A stretch of 57,107 bases of DNA from Candidatus Margulisiibacteriota bacterium (GTDB lineage Bacteria > Margulisbacteria > WOR-1 > JAKLHX01 > JBAZKV01), in NCBI GenBank assembly GCA_041650635.1, contig JBAZKV010000010.1, positions 1 through 57,107 of the forward strand, written 5' to 3'. Positions 48,197-57,107 of the stretch are shown piece after piece. The notes beneath the pieces are model-generated. The model made no database searches. It worked only from the letters and a program-made list of their open reading frames with translations, and was not told the DNA's origin. A program made the position numbers and the translations under genes. The first letter of the stretch is position 1. The number at the start of each line of letters is the position of its first letter.

Positions 48197-49256
48197 CCTT
48201 GTAATAGTGGGCGGAGGGCCGGCGGGAATGGCCGCTGCCCTGTCCGCATATGAAAACGGGATCAAAGATATCCTGATACTTGAGCGCGACCAGTATCTGG
48301 GAGGGATCTTGAACCAATGTATTCACACAGGATTTGGACTGGAATATTTTAAGGAAGTTCTTACGGGGCCGGAATACGCGGACAGATTCATTAACAAAGT
48401 CAAAGCGGTCGCGGATATCGAGGTCAGTCTTAAGACATTTGTTGTGGGTTTGAAAGTTTGTGACCCGAACATGAATGTTCGGCTCCAACGGTCTGAACGG
48501 GAGCCGACGCTTCAGCGTCGGGATCTAGTTATTTCCTATATTAAACCGGGAAAGAGGGAAAAGATCAGGGCTAAGGCTATTATAATGTCTACCGGGTGCA
48601 GGGAGAGAACAAGAGAGATGATCCATATCCCCGGCACGCGCCCCGCGGGCATCTTTAACGCGGGCCTTGCTCAAAAGATGATAAATGTAGAGGGCTGGCT
48701 GCCCGGGAAGCAGGTCATCATAATCGGCTCAGGGGATATCGGGCTGATAATGGCCCGTAGGTTAACCCTGGAAGGGGCGCAGGTAAAGGCTGTTATAGAG
48801 GTGGAGAATAGATCCAGAGGCCTTGCAAGAAATATCGCTCAGTGTGTGGAAGACTTTGACATACCTATCTATTACCGCCATAAGGTCGCAAAGATATACG
48901 GCAAGGACAGGGTGGAAGGTGTTGATATTATTAAGGTGGGTGATGATTTGCGAGAGGTTCCAAACAGCGGCTTTACGATAGATTGTGATACCATTCTCGT
49001 TTCGGTAGGATTAATTCCCGAGAATGAATTAATAGAAATGGCTGGCGTTGAAATAGACAAGAAAACTAATTCCCCGGTCTCAAAACAACTTAACCAGACC
49101 TCTGTTCCCGGAATATTTGTTTGCGGCAATTCGTATAAGGTCTATGACATAGTGGATTCCGTCACAAAAGACAGCTATGAATGCGGCAGAACGGCGGCGG
49201 AGTATCTGAGCAGGGGCAAGGGGCAAGGGTATAGGGTTCAGGGGGCTAAGAGATGA
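48183..49256 (+). CDS. NAD(P)/FAD-dependent oxidoreductase of the GlpK/DUF1667 cluster
   Basis: A two-dinucleotide-domain flavoprotein of 357 residues: DLVIVGGGPAGMAAALSAYENG (FAD), QYLGGILNQCIHTGFGLEYF, MSTGCRERTREM, QVIIIGSGDIGLIMARRLTLEGAQV (second Rossmann, NADH), TILVSVGLIPENEL and PGIFVCGNSYKVYDIVDSV. It belongs with the BFD-bearing dehydrogenase and DUF1667 protein, the usual trio beside glpK in Thermotogae and Clostridia, probably passing electrons to NAD or another carrier. Residues about 101-115 come from a palindromic repeat and the tail GYRVQGAKR from another repeat. Confidence 0.87.
   Translation: MRERDLVIVGGGPAGMAAALSAYENGIKDILILERDQYLGGILNQCIHTGFGLEYFKEVLTGPEYADRFINKVKAVADIEVSLKTFVVGLKVCDPNMNVRLQRSEREPTLQRRDLVISYIKPGKREKIRAKAIIMSTGCRERTREMIHIPGTRPAGIFNAGLAQKMINVEGWLPGKQVIIIGSGDIGLIMARRLTLEGAQVKAVIEVENRSRGLARNIAQCVEDFDIPIYYRHKVAKIYGKDRVEGVDIIKVGDDLREVPNSGFTIDCDTILVSVGLIPENELIEMAGVEIDKKTNSPVSKQLNQTSVPGIFVCGNSYKVYDIVDSVTKDSYECGRTAAEYLSRGKGQGYRVQGAKR
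48480..48523 (+). repeat. In-frame palindromic repeat, copy 2
   Basis: Two hairpins, CGGCTCC...GGGAGCCG and CGACGCT-TC-AGCGTCG. It is homologous to the element at 30649-30718 but lacks its 24-base insert. Translated in the same frame it gives SEREPTLQRRD (versus SEKEPT + eight residues + LQRRD). Confidence 0.78.
49214..49250 (+). repeat. Degenerate GGGTATAGGGT repeat at the 3' end of the FAD oxidoreductase gene
   Basis: GGGGCAAGGGGCAAGGGTAT and the following AGGGTTCAGGGGGCT form a loosely heptameric run coding the final residues GKGQGYRVQGAKR. The core matches the repeat in glpK. It probably extended the protein. Confidence 0.55.
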
Positions 49257-49615
49257 TAAAAACATTGACATGCATAGAATGCCCAAAGGGCTGCAGACTT
49301 TCTGTTGAAGTGGAGAATGGTAAAGCTGTAAAAGTGACAGGCAATCAATGTGCAAAAGGCGGCAAATACGGGAAAAGCGAGGTCGAAAACCCCGAGAGGA
49401 TACTGACCTCTGTAGTTTCGGCGGAAGGCCTTCAGCTAAGAATGGTGCCTGTCAGGACCAATAAACCTATTCCAAAGTCCAAACTTTTCGAGGCAATGGA
49501 GAGGATAAAGAAAATGAAGCTAATAAAGCCGATAAAAGCCGGAGAGGTCTTAGAAAAGGATTTTGTGATCTCAGGAGTTGATCTGGTTGCGACTAGAACC
49601 CCAGGACCATTCTGA
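49253..49615 (+). CDS. DUF1667 protein, Cys-motif partner of the glycerol cluster
   Basis: 120 residues. The N-terminal TCIECPKGC (C7, C10, C14) and NQCAKGGKYG (a fourth Cys) form the DUF1667 metal or iron-sulfur site; the rest, RILTSVVSAEGLQLRMVPVRTNKPIPK, is the conserved body. Always found with the two flavoproteins above, it is likely an electron-transfer subunit. ATGA overlap with the preceding gene; its end overlaps the convergent DUF692-like gene by 23 bases. Confidence 0.9.
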   Translation: MIKTLTCIECPKGCRLSVEVENGKAVKVTGNQCAKGGKYGKSEVENPERILTSVVSAEGLQLRMVPVRTNKPIPKSKLFEAMERIKKMKLIKPIKAGEVLEKDFVISGVDLVATRTPGPF

Positions 49616-50639
49616 AAAAGGTCGCCATTACTTCGGCATCCCGGTGGACCGATGCTTTGTCGGCAGCCTCAAAGTTAACGGTCAGAGGCGATGGATTACC
49701 TGCCCTGTGCCTTTCAGTAATAATAAGTTTAACCACAGAAAGAAGCTCTAAAGCTTCGGGAGAATCAAGCGCGCTGCTCAACGGCCTGTGGCAATCGATC
49801 CAGACGCCTTCATCTTCTTTTACTGGCAGTGCGATGTGGAGTTCCCTGAAACGCTCTATTCCGATCAGATCTATCAGATCCTCAGCGTATTTAACGGAAC
49901 CTCCTCTTGCAGCTACATTGTTGGCCGTTACCATTGCGTGCCCTATGTCAAACAAAAAGGAACACCCCGATCTTTTGAGGATCGAAGCGATAAAAGAAGG
50001 TTGTGTTACATGTTCGTATGAGCAGGCTCCCGATCCGGCTGGAGTTTTATAATCCATATTTTCCAGTAATATAGGAAAACCCGCTGAAGTGGGCAGATTG
50101 CTATTGAGAGCCTCCAGCGCGTCAATGAATCTCAAGAAAACCTCATTTTGGTCAAGAATAGCGCATTCAGGGTAAGAAATGCCAAGATCGTAGTCAAGCC
50201 TTGTTGTTTCGCAGGCATCGCACAGATGAAATGAAATTGCTGCAAGGTCCCGTCCTTCCAAAAACCTGTAAAGACGGCTTTGCGGCTTGCCAAGATAATC
50301 CGCAGTTAGCGGGCAGCAAAGATTTGGCATGAACCTGGTGCCTTCATTATCAAAGAGGAACACGGCATGCACGCTGGTTTGGTCATCCGGCAGAAAATGA
50401 GGTCCGGGTTCGGGATCTTCTGCAAGGTTCCAGTTGACTATCTCCCTGTGGACTATCCTTGGGTCATCCCCGAAAAGTCGGGAAAACTTTTGTGCTGCTG
50501 TCCTTGCTCCCCGGTTCTCGGGAAGGTTAAGGTCCATCCTGAGGTCCCTGGTAAAACTGAACCTGATGTTGGCTGAGGCCAGCGCTTCTAAAAACCCTGT
50601 TTTGAGCGGCTTTGTCGTGTATGATCGTGCAATTCTCAA
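49593..50639 (-). CDS. DUF692/MNIO-like TIM-barrel protein
   Basis: 348 residues with the residue pattern of multinuclear non-heme iron oxidases and related TIM barrels: ISFHLCDACETTRLDYD, PILLENMDY, CSFLFDIGHAMVTANNVAA, RELHIALP, VWIDCHRPLSSA and LTVNFEAADK. His, Glu, Asp and His at the expected barrel ends could bind two or three irons. Known MNIOs modify cysteines of ribosomal peptides, usually next to a precursor and a partner protein. No obvious precursor is adjacent, though two small Cys-motif proteins follow. The first 60 residues are not recognised. Confidence 0.55.
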   Translation of the reverse strand: MRIARSYTTKPLKTGFLEALASANIRFSFTRDLRMDLNLPENRGARTAAQKFSRLFGDDPRIVHREIVNWNLAEDPEPGPHFLPDDQTSVHAVFLFDNEGTRFMPNLCCPLTADYLGKPQSRLYRFLEGRDLAAISFHLCDACETTRLDYDLGISYPECAILDQNEVFLRFIDALEALNSNLPTSAGFPILLENMDYKTPAGSGACSYEHVTQPSFIASILKRSGCSFLFDIGHAMVTANNVAARGGSVKYAEDLIDLIGIERFRELHIALPVKEDEGVWIDCHRPLSSALDSPEALELLSVVKLIITERHRAGNPSPLTVNFEAADKASVHRDAEVMATFFRMVLGF

Positions 50640-50714
50640 GCTTTCCCCTTTATCTGTTCAACGATGCAAATACAAACATCTATCGGAGACATTTTAAGAA
50701 GATTTCATATCTGT

Positions 50715-50720
50715 TATAAT
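50715..50720 (+). promoter_or_regulatory. -10 box close to the FmdB-type gene
   Basis: TATAAT (50715-50720) lies nine bases before ATG 50730, implying a leader of about three nucleotides. The -35 region is weak. It fits the leaderless pattern. Confidence 0.5.
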
Positions 50721-50729
50721 AATAATGAA

Positions 50730-50999
50730 ATGCCAATATACGAATACAAATGCAGAAAATGCGACAAGATATTTGAGGAGTTCCAGGGTATCCATGAAAA
50801 GCCGCTTAAATACTGTCCCGTTTGCAAGGGAAGGCTTCAGAAGCTTTTTTCTACGGTAGGGATCTCATTTAAGGGATCTGGGTTCTATGTGACAGACAGC
50901 AGAAAGAGCGCGGCCTCCTCTAAAAGCGTTCCTTCCGGTAAAAGTAATATACCCTCAAAACCTGCTTCTCTAGCGGTAAAGCCGTCTGTCAAGGAATAA
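50730..50999 (+). CDS. FmdB-type zinc ribbon protein
   Basis: Starts MPIYEYKCRKCDKIFEEFQ with zinc-ribbon cysteines C8, C11, C29 and C32 (CRKC...CPVC), followed by LFSTVGISFKGSGFYVTD, the FmdB family block, and a Ser/Lys/Pro-rich tail. 89 residues. The family is annotated as putative regulators; the role is uncertain. An earlier in-frame ATG lies upstream of the promoter and is rejected. Confidence 0.92.
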   Translation: MPIYEYKCRKCDKIFEEFQGIHEKPLKYCPVCKGRLQKLFSTVGISFKGSGFYVTDSRKSAASSKSVPSGKSNIPSKPASLAVKPSVKE

Positions 51000-51336
51000 T
51001 ACCCGGAAAGAGCCTGTCCAGGAAAGCTGTTATATTAGGCAACTGCAAAATTATTACAATAACAAGACCTGCAAGTCCTGTTACGGCGTTCACATATTTG
51101 CCGTTAATTTCAAAAGCCGACCTTGCTATTGACAGAAGGGCTCTCGGGCACCCTCTGCAGAAAAAATATCTATCGGAGGGGTATGTGCAGATAACCTCGT
51201 CAAAGTAAAGGCATTTTCTGCCTCCGCTCTTGGGAGGCTCCACCGTCCTGGCCTGCGCCGACTTTCCCTCAAGATGGACCTCTAATATATCTTCGCCCAT
51301 GGCCTCCACCTCTTTGCCGTATATCGCTTCAAACAC
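50989..51336 (-). CDS. Small protein with four cysteines and a C-terminal membrane helix
   Basis: 115 residues from GTG 51336, or 103 from ATG 51300, which has a GGAGG nearby. Cys42, Cys50, Cys60 and Cys63 (KCLYFDEVIC, YFFCRGC) probably bind zinc or an iron-sulfur cluster. A single membrane helix lies at about 84-103 (NAVTGLAGLVIVIILQLPNI). Family not recognised. The end overlaps the FmdB-type gene by 11 bases, tail to tail. Confidence 0.55.
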   Translation of the reverse strand: MFEAIYGKEVEAMGEDILEVHLEGKSAQARTVEPPKSGGRKCLYFDEVICTYPSDRYFFCRGCPRALLSIARSAFEINGKYVNAVTGLAGLVIVIILQLPNITAFLDRLFPGIIP

Positions 51337-51365
51337 TGCCGAATTTCACTTTTTTGCATTGTCTA

Positions 51366-51394
51366 TTGACAAGTCCTCTGATATGTAGTAAATT
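51366..51394 (+). promoter_or_regulatory. rRNA promoter
   Basis: TTGACA (51366-51371), 17 bases, TAAATT (51389-51394), lying directly ahead of the 23S leader. No 16S gene precedes it, so the 23S-5S unit seems to have its own promoter. Confidence 0.7.
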
Positions 51395-51657
51395 ATTATC
51401 TGTATGGTGAAAAACAGCACCTGACAATTCAGGATCTCACGGGCAGACCGATGACAGCAATACGCGCCGTGAGGCGCTTTTTCTTCGCCAAAAAGTCCTG
51501 AAGCCGAGAACGGAGTTCAACGTTTCAGATGGCTTTGAACCTTGAAAACTAAATAAGGTGATCCGCGCAATTTTTGTGTGTGATAGATACAGATTATTTA
51601 CAACTGCCTGCCCGCAACGCCTACGCGTAGCGGTGGCAGGCGGGCGTTAATATGTGG
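51395..51657 (+). other. 23S rRNA leader with RNase III stem and palindromic patch
   Basis: This untranslated stretch holds a GCGCC-GTGA-GGCGC hairpin followed by TTTTTCTT (51469-51485, terminator-like and possibly an antitermination site). The sequence at 51541-51564 is complementary, with one mismatch, to 54618-54641 beyond the 23S gene, and forms a pre-rRNA processing stem. A GC-rich patch follows (51603-51645) containing CTACGCGTAG and repeated GGCAGGCGGG/CTGCCTGCCC arms. Nearer the gene, TTAATATGTGG pairs with CCACATATTAGC after the 3' end. Confidence 0.7.
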
Positions 51658-51659
51658 TT

Positions 51660-54584
<2,925 letters not shown>

Positions 54585-54641
54585 CTTCCACATATTAGCG
54601 CAGCAAAGATCTGTAGTGGATCACCTTATTTAGTTATCAAG

Positions 54642-54698
54642 AGCGTTCACGCTGAGCGATCACGAGCGAGCGTGAGCGAGTCGAGTGAGAGTCGAAGC
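54642..54698 (+). repeat. Degenerate GAGCGAG/GTCGAG repeat in the 23S-5S spacer
   Basis: The spacer is made of GAGCGA, GTGAGC, GTCGAG and GTCGAAG words with a period of about seven, in the same style as other short-period patches in the window but with its own unit. No tRNA is in the spacer. Confidence 0.5.
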
Positions 54699-54819
54699 GG
54701 TCCTGGTATTTATACTGGAGGGGTCACACCTGTTCCCATTCCGAACACAGCAGTTAAGCCCTCCGAGGCCGATGGTACTTAGTCCTTGCGGCTAGGGAGA
54801 GTAGGAAGATGCCAGGACC
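54699..54819 (+). rRNA. 5S ribosomal RNA
   Basis: Helix I is formed by GGTCCTGG (54699-54706) and CCAGGACC (54812-54819). The interior carries the universal CACACCTGTTCCCATTCCGA and AACACAGCAGTTAAG segments and the loop E region. Length about 120 nt. Confidence 0.93.
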
Positions 54820-54837
54820 TTATTATTTATTTAGAGC

Positions 54838-55025
54838 ACAGAACTTAGAACACAGACCACAGAACACAGTTAAGAAAATAGTTAATAGTATAGCGCCTGT
54901 GATCGGTGCTCGGTGATCTGAGTTCTGTGTTCTATGATCTAAGCTCTAAGTTCTCCCCAGGTTTCAAAACCCCAAATCACAAACTCCAAATCCCAAGCAA
55001 ATTCAAAATAACAAATTCCAAACCA
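54838..55025. repeat. Two degenerate repeat families: GAACACAG inverted patch and CAAATTCCAAA patch
   Basis: 54838-54880 has AGAACTTAGAACACAG-type units and 54915-54952 has the complementary TTCTGTGTTC/TAAGTTCT units, so the two arms form an imperfect inverted repeat around an AT-rich centre. From 54965 a different run of CCCAAATC, ACTCCAAATC, AAATTC and CAAATTCCAAA units follows. There is no coding sequence. The second type looks like the A/C-rich dispersed repeats common in many uncultured bacterial genomes. Confidence 0.55.
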
Positions 55026-55030
55026 TCCGG

Positions 55031-55040
55031 ATGCTATAAT
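55031..55040 (+). promoter_or_regulatory. Extended -10 promoter upstream of the small membrane protein
   Basis: TGC-TATAAT (TGn at 55032-55034, hexamer 55035-55040). The gene at 55086 has a GGGAGGAGG ribosome site and a leader of about 39 nt, so this one is conventional. Confidence 0.5.
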
Positions 55041-55085
55041 ACTTCCGTGGCTTGATAATCAATAATAGGGAGGAGGCCCCATTTT

Positions 55086-55307
55086 ATGGCAGAGTTAGGC
55101 TTATTGTTCCTTTTGGCGGGCTGGCTTATGCAGTTGTGGAAAGTATATAGGGGCAACCGGGAGATAAGCTTGCGATTTATGGCTCTATATACTGTCGGAG
55201 TACTTATGCTTGCCGCTGCAAACTTTCAGGCGATGATGCCCCTTGCGGGATGGCTTAATCTGGTTTTGCTGGTACCAATAACATTGATCGCATTCTGGAA
55301 AAGATGA
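55086..55307 (+). CDS. Small membrane protein, two or three helices
   Basis: 73 residues: helix 1 (about 3-19), a basic stretch KVYRGNREISLRF, helix 2 (32-48) and helix 3 (52-70). The overall form resembles short SemiSWEET/MtN3-like or lipid-A-like small proteins, but no family motif is certain. A strong GGGAGGAGG precedes the ATG. It converges with the holin-like gene. Confidence 0.6.
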   Translation: MAELGLLFLLAGWLMQLWKVYRGNREISLRFMALYTVGVLMLAAANFQAMMPLAGWLNLVLLVPITLIAFWKR

Positions 55308-55321
55308 ACTTTCGCAAAGAC

Positions 55322-55579
55322 CTATTTCTTTCCCATATCCAGCATCCAGTTATAAATGACCGCAACCAGCCATCCTCCGATGCCGGCGTCAAAAAATGCC
55401 CAGATCATCCCGGTTAAAGCTCCTATAAGAGTAGGCTTATAGCCCAGATATAAGGAGCCCAGGCCTTTCATAAGTCCCGTTCCCCAGCTCAAGTAAGTGC
55501 TCATCAATGCCAGAGCAAACACCGCTCCGGCCCATATGATACCCAAAGTCAGCCCAAACTTAACAGAATCCAATTTCAT
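55322..55579 (-). CDS. Small holin-like membrane protein
   Basis: 85 residues, two to three helices (GLTLGIIWAGAVFALALMSTYL and LIGALTGMIWAFFDAGIGGWLVAVIYNWML). Proteins of this pattern are annotated as bacteriophage holin-like in many bacteria and archaea without phage context. It lies directly downstream of the chloride channel gene with a GGAGGT-type ribosome site, so it may be a partner or only a neighbour. Confidence 0.6.
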   Translation of the reverse strand: MKLDSVKFGLTLGIIWAGAVFALALMSTYLSWGTGLMKGLGSLYLGYKPTLIGALTGMIWAFFDAGIGGWLVAVIYNWMLDMGKK

Positions 55580-55584
55580 TTAAC

Positions 55585-56931
55585 TCACCTCCCTTTGTCT
55601 TTTATTTTCCGTATCAAGTTGGAAATGGTGCCTGTAATGCTTTTCTTCCTAGGCATAAAAGCGATATTAAGATTTTCCATGATCTCTCCTGTCTTAACCT
55701 GGATAGACTGGGATTTCTTTATCGACAATATCTGCGAAGGATATACGCTCCTGTGTCCCGTCATGAGAAAGCTTATTATGCAGGCTATGGTTGCATAAGG
55801 AGCCACGACAGGACCGAATAACTCCACCGCCATTATGCTGGCTGCTATGGGAGTATTTGCCGCTCCGGCCAGAAGGCTTACTAGCCCGATTGCCGCAAAT
55901 GTTGCCACATCAAGCCTGAATATGTTGGCAAAAAGGGCGCCGGCCGTTGAACCGATAAAGAATATCGGGGTAATTATGCCTCCGCTTCCGCCAAATCCAA
56001 GAGTAATGGAGGTGAAGACCATCTTCATCAGGAACGAATACCACACGGAAACCGTTCCCCCTAGATTAGCCTGGATCGTATCAAGACCCAGTCCCAGATA
56101 TTGTGTGGAAAATATCAATGCAAGGCAGACAATGGCAGTTCCTCCCACAAGTGCTTTTACCGGTTCCCATATTCTTATTTTATCCGATAATCTCTTGCCA
56201 AGATCCAATATCTCTATGAGAAGGAATGAACATATGCCGAAAAAGACGCCGGCAAGCATTACTTTGATAAAAAAGTATTCGCTGAACATGGGGGCCAGTT
56301 TTATCGGATTGTGGAAGTATGTTATGCCCAGAGCTGATGAAACCTCAAAAGCCATTATACCGGCAACAAAAGAGGGGAGCAGCACGTCATAAAGTATCTG
56401 ACCCACAAAAAGGACTTCCACTCCAAAGATGGCCCCTGCGATCGGAGTCCCGAATACAGAGGCAAAACCCGCGCTGATGCCGCAGATGACAAGTTTTCTC
56501 CTGTCATTGTTGTCAAACCTGAAAATATCAGCGAAGAAAGAAGCCAATGAACCTCCTATCTGGGCGCATGGGCCTTCTTTTCCCACAGAACCGCCGAAAG
56601 CAACGGTAACTATTGTTGTAATAAACTTTACGGGGGCCACGATCAGTTTGATCTTGCCGAAATTCTTATGCACTGCCTCGATGACTTTTTCCGTTCCGTG
56701 GCCTTCGGCATCGGGAGCAAGATATTTTGTTGCTATCATGCTTAATGCCATTGCGAAAGGAAGAAGAAGGAAATAATAAGAAAACTGCCCGGCTCCGGCA
56801 ACGCTCCAGTTAAGGGTCTTTAAAAAGAGCGTCGTGCCTAGCCCTACCACAACACCTATGATTGTCGATAAAAAGATCCATTTAACCACGCTAACAAAAA
56901 GTATCGATTGTTCCCTGAGCCTGCTGTACAC
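55585..56931 (-). CDS. ClC-family chloride channel or H+/Cl- antiporter
   Basis: 448 residues, about 16 helices of the ClC fold. GGSVGKEGPCAQIGGSLASF has the GKEGP selectivity motif with the gating glutamate; the C-terminal half has TLGFGGSGGIITPIFFIGSTAGALFANIF and the GAANTPIAASIMAVELFG segment. No CBS domains; a short basic tail closes the protein. The first GSGIP motif of E. coli ClcA is replaced by EGHGTEKV, as in a common bacterial subfamily. Channel or antiporter cannot be told apart here. Confidence 0.92.
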   Translation of the reverse strand: MYSRLREQSILFVSVVKWIFLSTIIGVVVGLGTTLFLKTLNWSVAGAGQFSYYFLLLPFAMALSMIATKYLAPDAEGHGTEKVIEAVHKNFGKIKLIVAPVKFITTIVTVAFGGSVGKEGPCAQIGGSLASFFADIFRFDNNDRRKLVICGISAGFASVFGTPIAGAIFGVEVLFVGQILYDVLLPSFVAGIMAFEVSSALGITYFHNPIKLAPMFSEYFFIKVMLAGVFFGICSFLLIEILDLGKRLSDKIRIWEPVKALVGGTAIVCLALIFSTQYLGLGLDTIQANLGGTVSVWYSFLMKMVFTSITLGFGGSGGIITPIFFIGSTAGALFANIFRLDVATFAAIGLVSLLAGAANTPIAASIMAVELFGPVVAPYATIACIISFLMTGHRSVYPSQILSIKKSQSIQVKTGEIMENLNIAFMPRKKSITGTISNLIRKIKDKGR

Positions 56932-56981
56932 CAGTGCCTCCTTACAGATGTGCTATGTCTTCAGGATGGTACAAGAAAAAT

Positions 56982-57054
56982 GGAGGCACGCGGATTCGAA
57001 CCGCGGACCTGTCGCCGCAGGCGACCGTTCCACCAAATGACCAAGCTTAAAAAA
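56982..57054 (-). other. tRNA-like sequence, copy 1 (degenerate)
   Basis: On the minus strand the 3' half is tRNA-like: variable loop AGGTC, T-stem CGCGG/CCGCG with loop TTCGAAT, then TGCCTCC and discriminator A. The anticodon arm, however, is the hairpin GTCGC-CTGCG-GCGAC with a five-base loop instead of seven, and the 5' acceptor strand needed (GGAGGCA) is absent; TTTTTAAGC stands there. It looks like a decayed or chimeric tRNA gene. Repeat period 77 bases with copy 2. Confidence 0.45.
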
Positions 57055-57058
57055 TGGT

Positions 57059-57107
57059 GGAGGCACGCGGATTCGAACCGCGGACCTGTCGCCGCAGGCG
57101 ACCGTTC
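57059..57107 (-). other. tRNA-like sequence, copy 2, cut by window end
   Basis: Identical to copy 1 from the TGCCTCC end through the T-arm and hairpin until the window stops. Its 5' half lies outside. It may be the intact gene or another decayed copy. Confidence 0.45.

Noticed and set aside
55322..55579. Phage holin
   Set aside because: The name fits only by family habit; the gene sits behind a ClC channel with no lysis genes.
56982..57107. CRISPR-like direct repeat with spacer at the window end
   Set aside because: Only two copies are visible, the repeated part contains a tRNA T-arm and acceptor strand, and no cas gene is near.

Overview
The window reads as a stretch of chromosome from a diderm (LPS-bearing) bacterium of an uncultivated lineage. 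The diderm signs are an LptC/LptA-like protein, several beta-barrel precursors and complete peptidoglycan genes. The lineage itself is inference: the gene mix (half-transketolases, FlgD-Ig protein, homospermidine synthase, GlpK/DUF1667 cluster, 23S-5S unlinked to 16S) recalls candidate groups such as Saganbacteria/WOR-1, Margulisbacteria or Elusimicrobia, and only a ribosomal tree would settle it. The window probably equals one metagenomic contig. It begins inside ispD with a broken frame and ends inside a tandem tRNA-like repeat.

Layout. 0-8.5 kb: the end of ispD, a TauE/SafE exporter split into two half-proteins, trpE, rodA, an LptC/LptA-like gene on the minus strand, a FlgD-Ig membrane protein, gap-pgk-ndk and a tRNA-Ala(CGC). 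8.5-18.5 kb: an ORF6N protein, a PEBP protein, a metal island (nikR with an operator, nikM, a nikN/outer-membrane fusion, a ZIP transporter), then secreted or envelope proteins, an SPFH protein and secG. 18.7-25.6 kb: mraY-murD-ftsW-murG-murC-murB, tightly overlapped. 25.6-35 kb: split transketolase, dCMP deaminase, acylphosphatase, pheA, a YtxH/DUF948/YtxH/ASKHA run, an unknown minus-strand gene, argS-ilvE-acpS. 35-45 kb: AI-2E-type permease, ornithine decarboxylase plus homospermidine synthase, a cyclophilin, an FGE-like protein, a bactofilin-like membrane protein, an EF-G paralogue, a methyltransferase-like protein and a lipase-like hydrolase. 45-51 kb: a glycerol catabolism operon (glpK, two FAD oxidoreductases, a DUF1667 protein), a DUF692-like protein and two small Cys-motif proteins. 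51-57 kb: 23S and 5S rRNA with their own promoter and processing stem, two small membrane proteins, a ClC channel and the terminal tRNA-like repeats.

Four things go beyond routine annotation. (1) Homologous palindromic repeats lie in-frame in two unrelated enzymes and are translated in the same frame (shared peptide SE-K/R-EPT ... LQRRD). One copy carries a further 24-nt insert. A separate 20-bp palindrome and a GYRVQ-coding degenerate repeat also sit in genes of the same glycerol operon. (2) Seven or eight genes have a sigma70-type -10 box only 6-9 nt before the start codon, which implies leaderless mRNAs. (3) Short-period degenerate repeats of different units recur in the intergenic gaps. 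(4) Two divergent promoters share one self-complementary -35 hexamer. Function calls rest on reading motifs by eye; no search or folding program was run.
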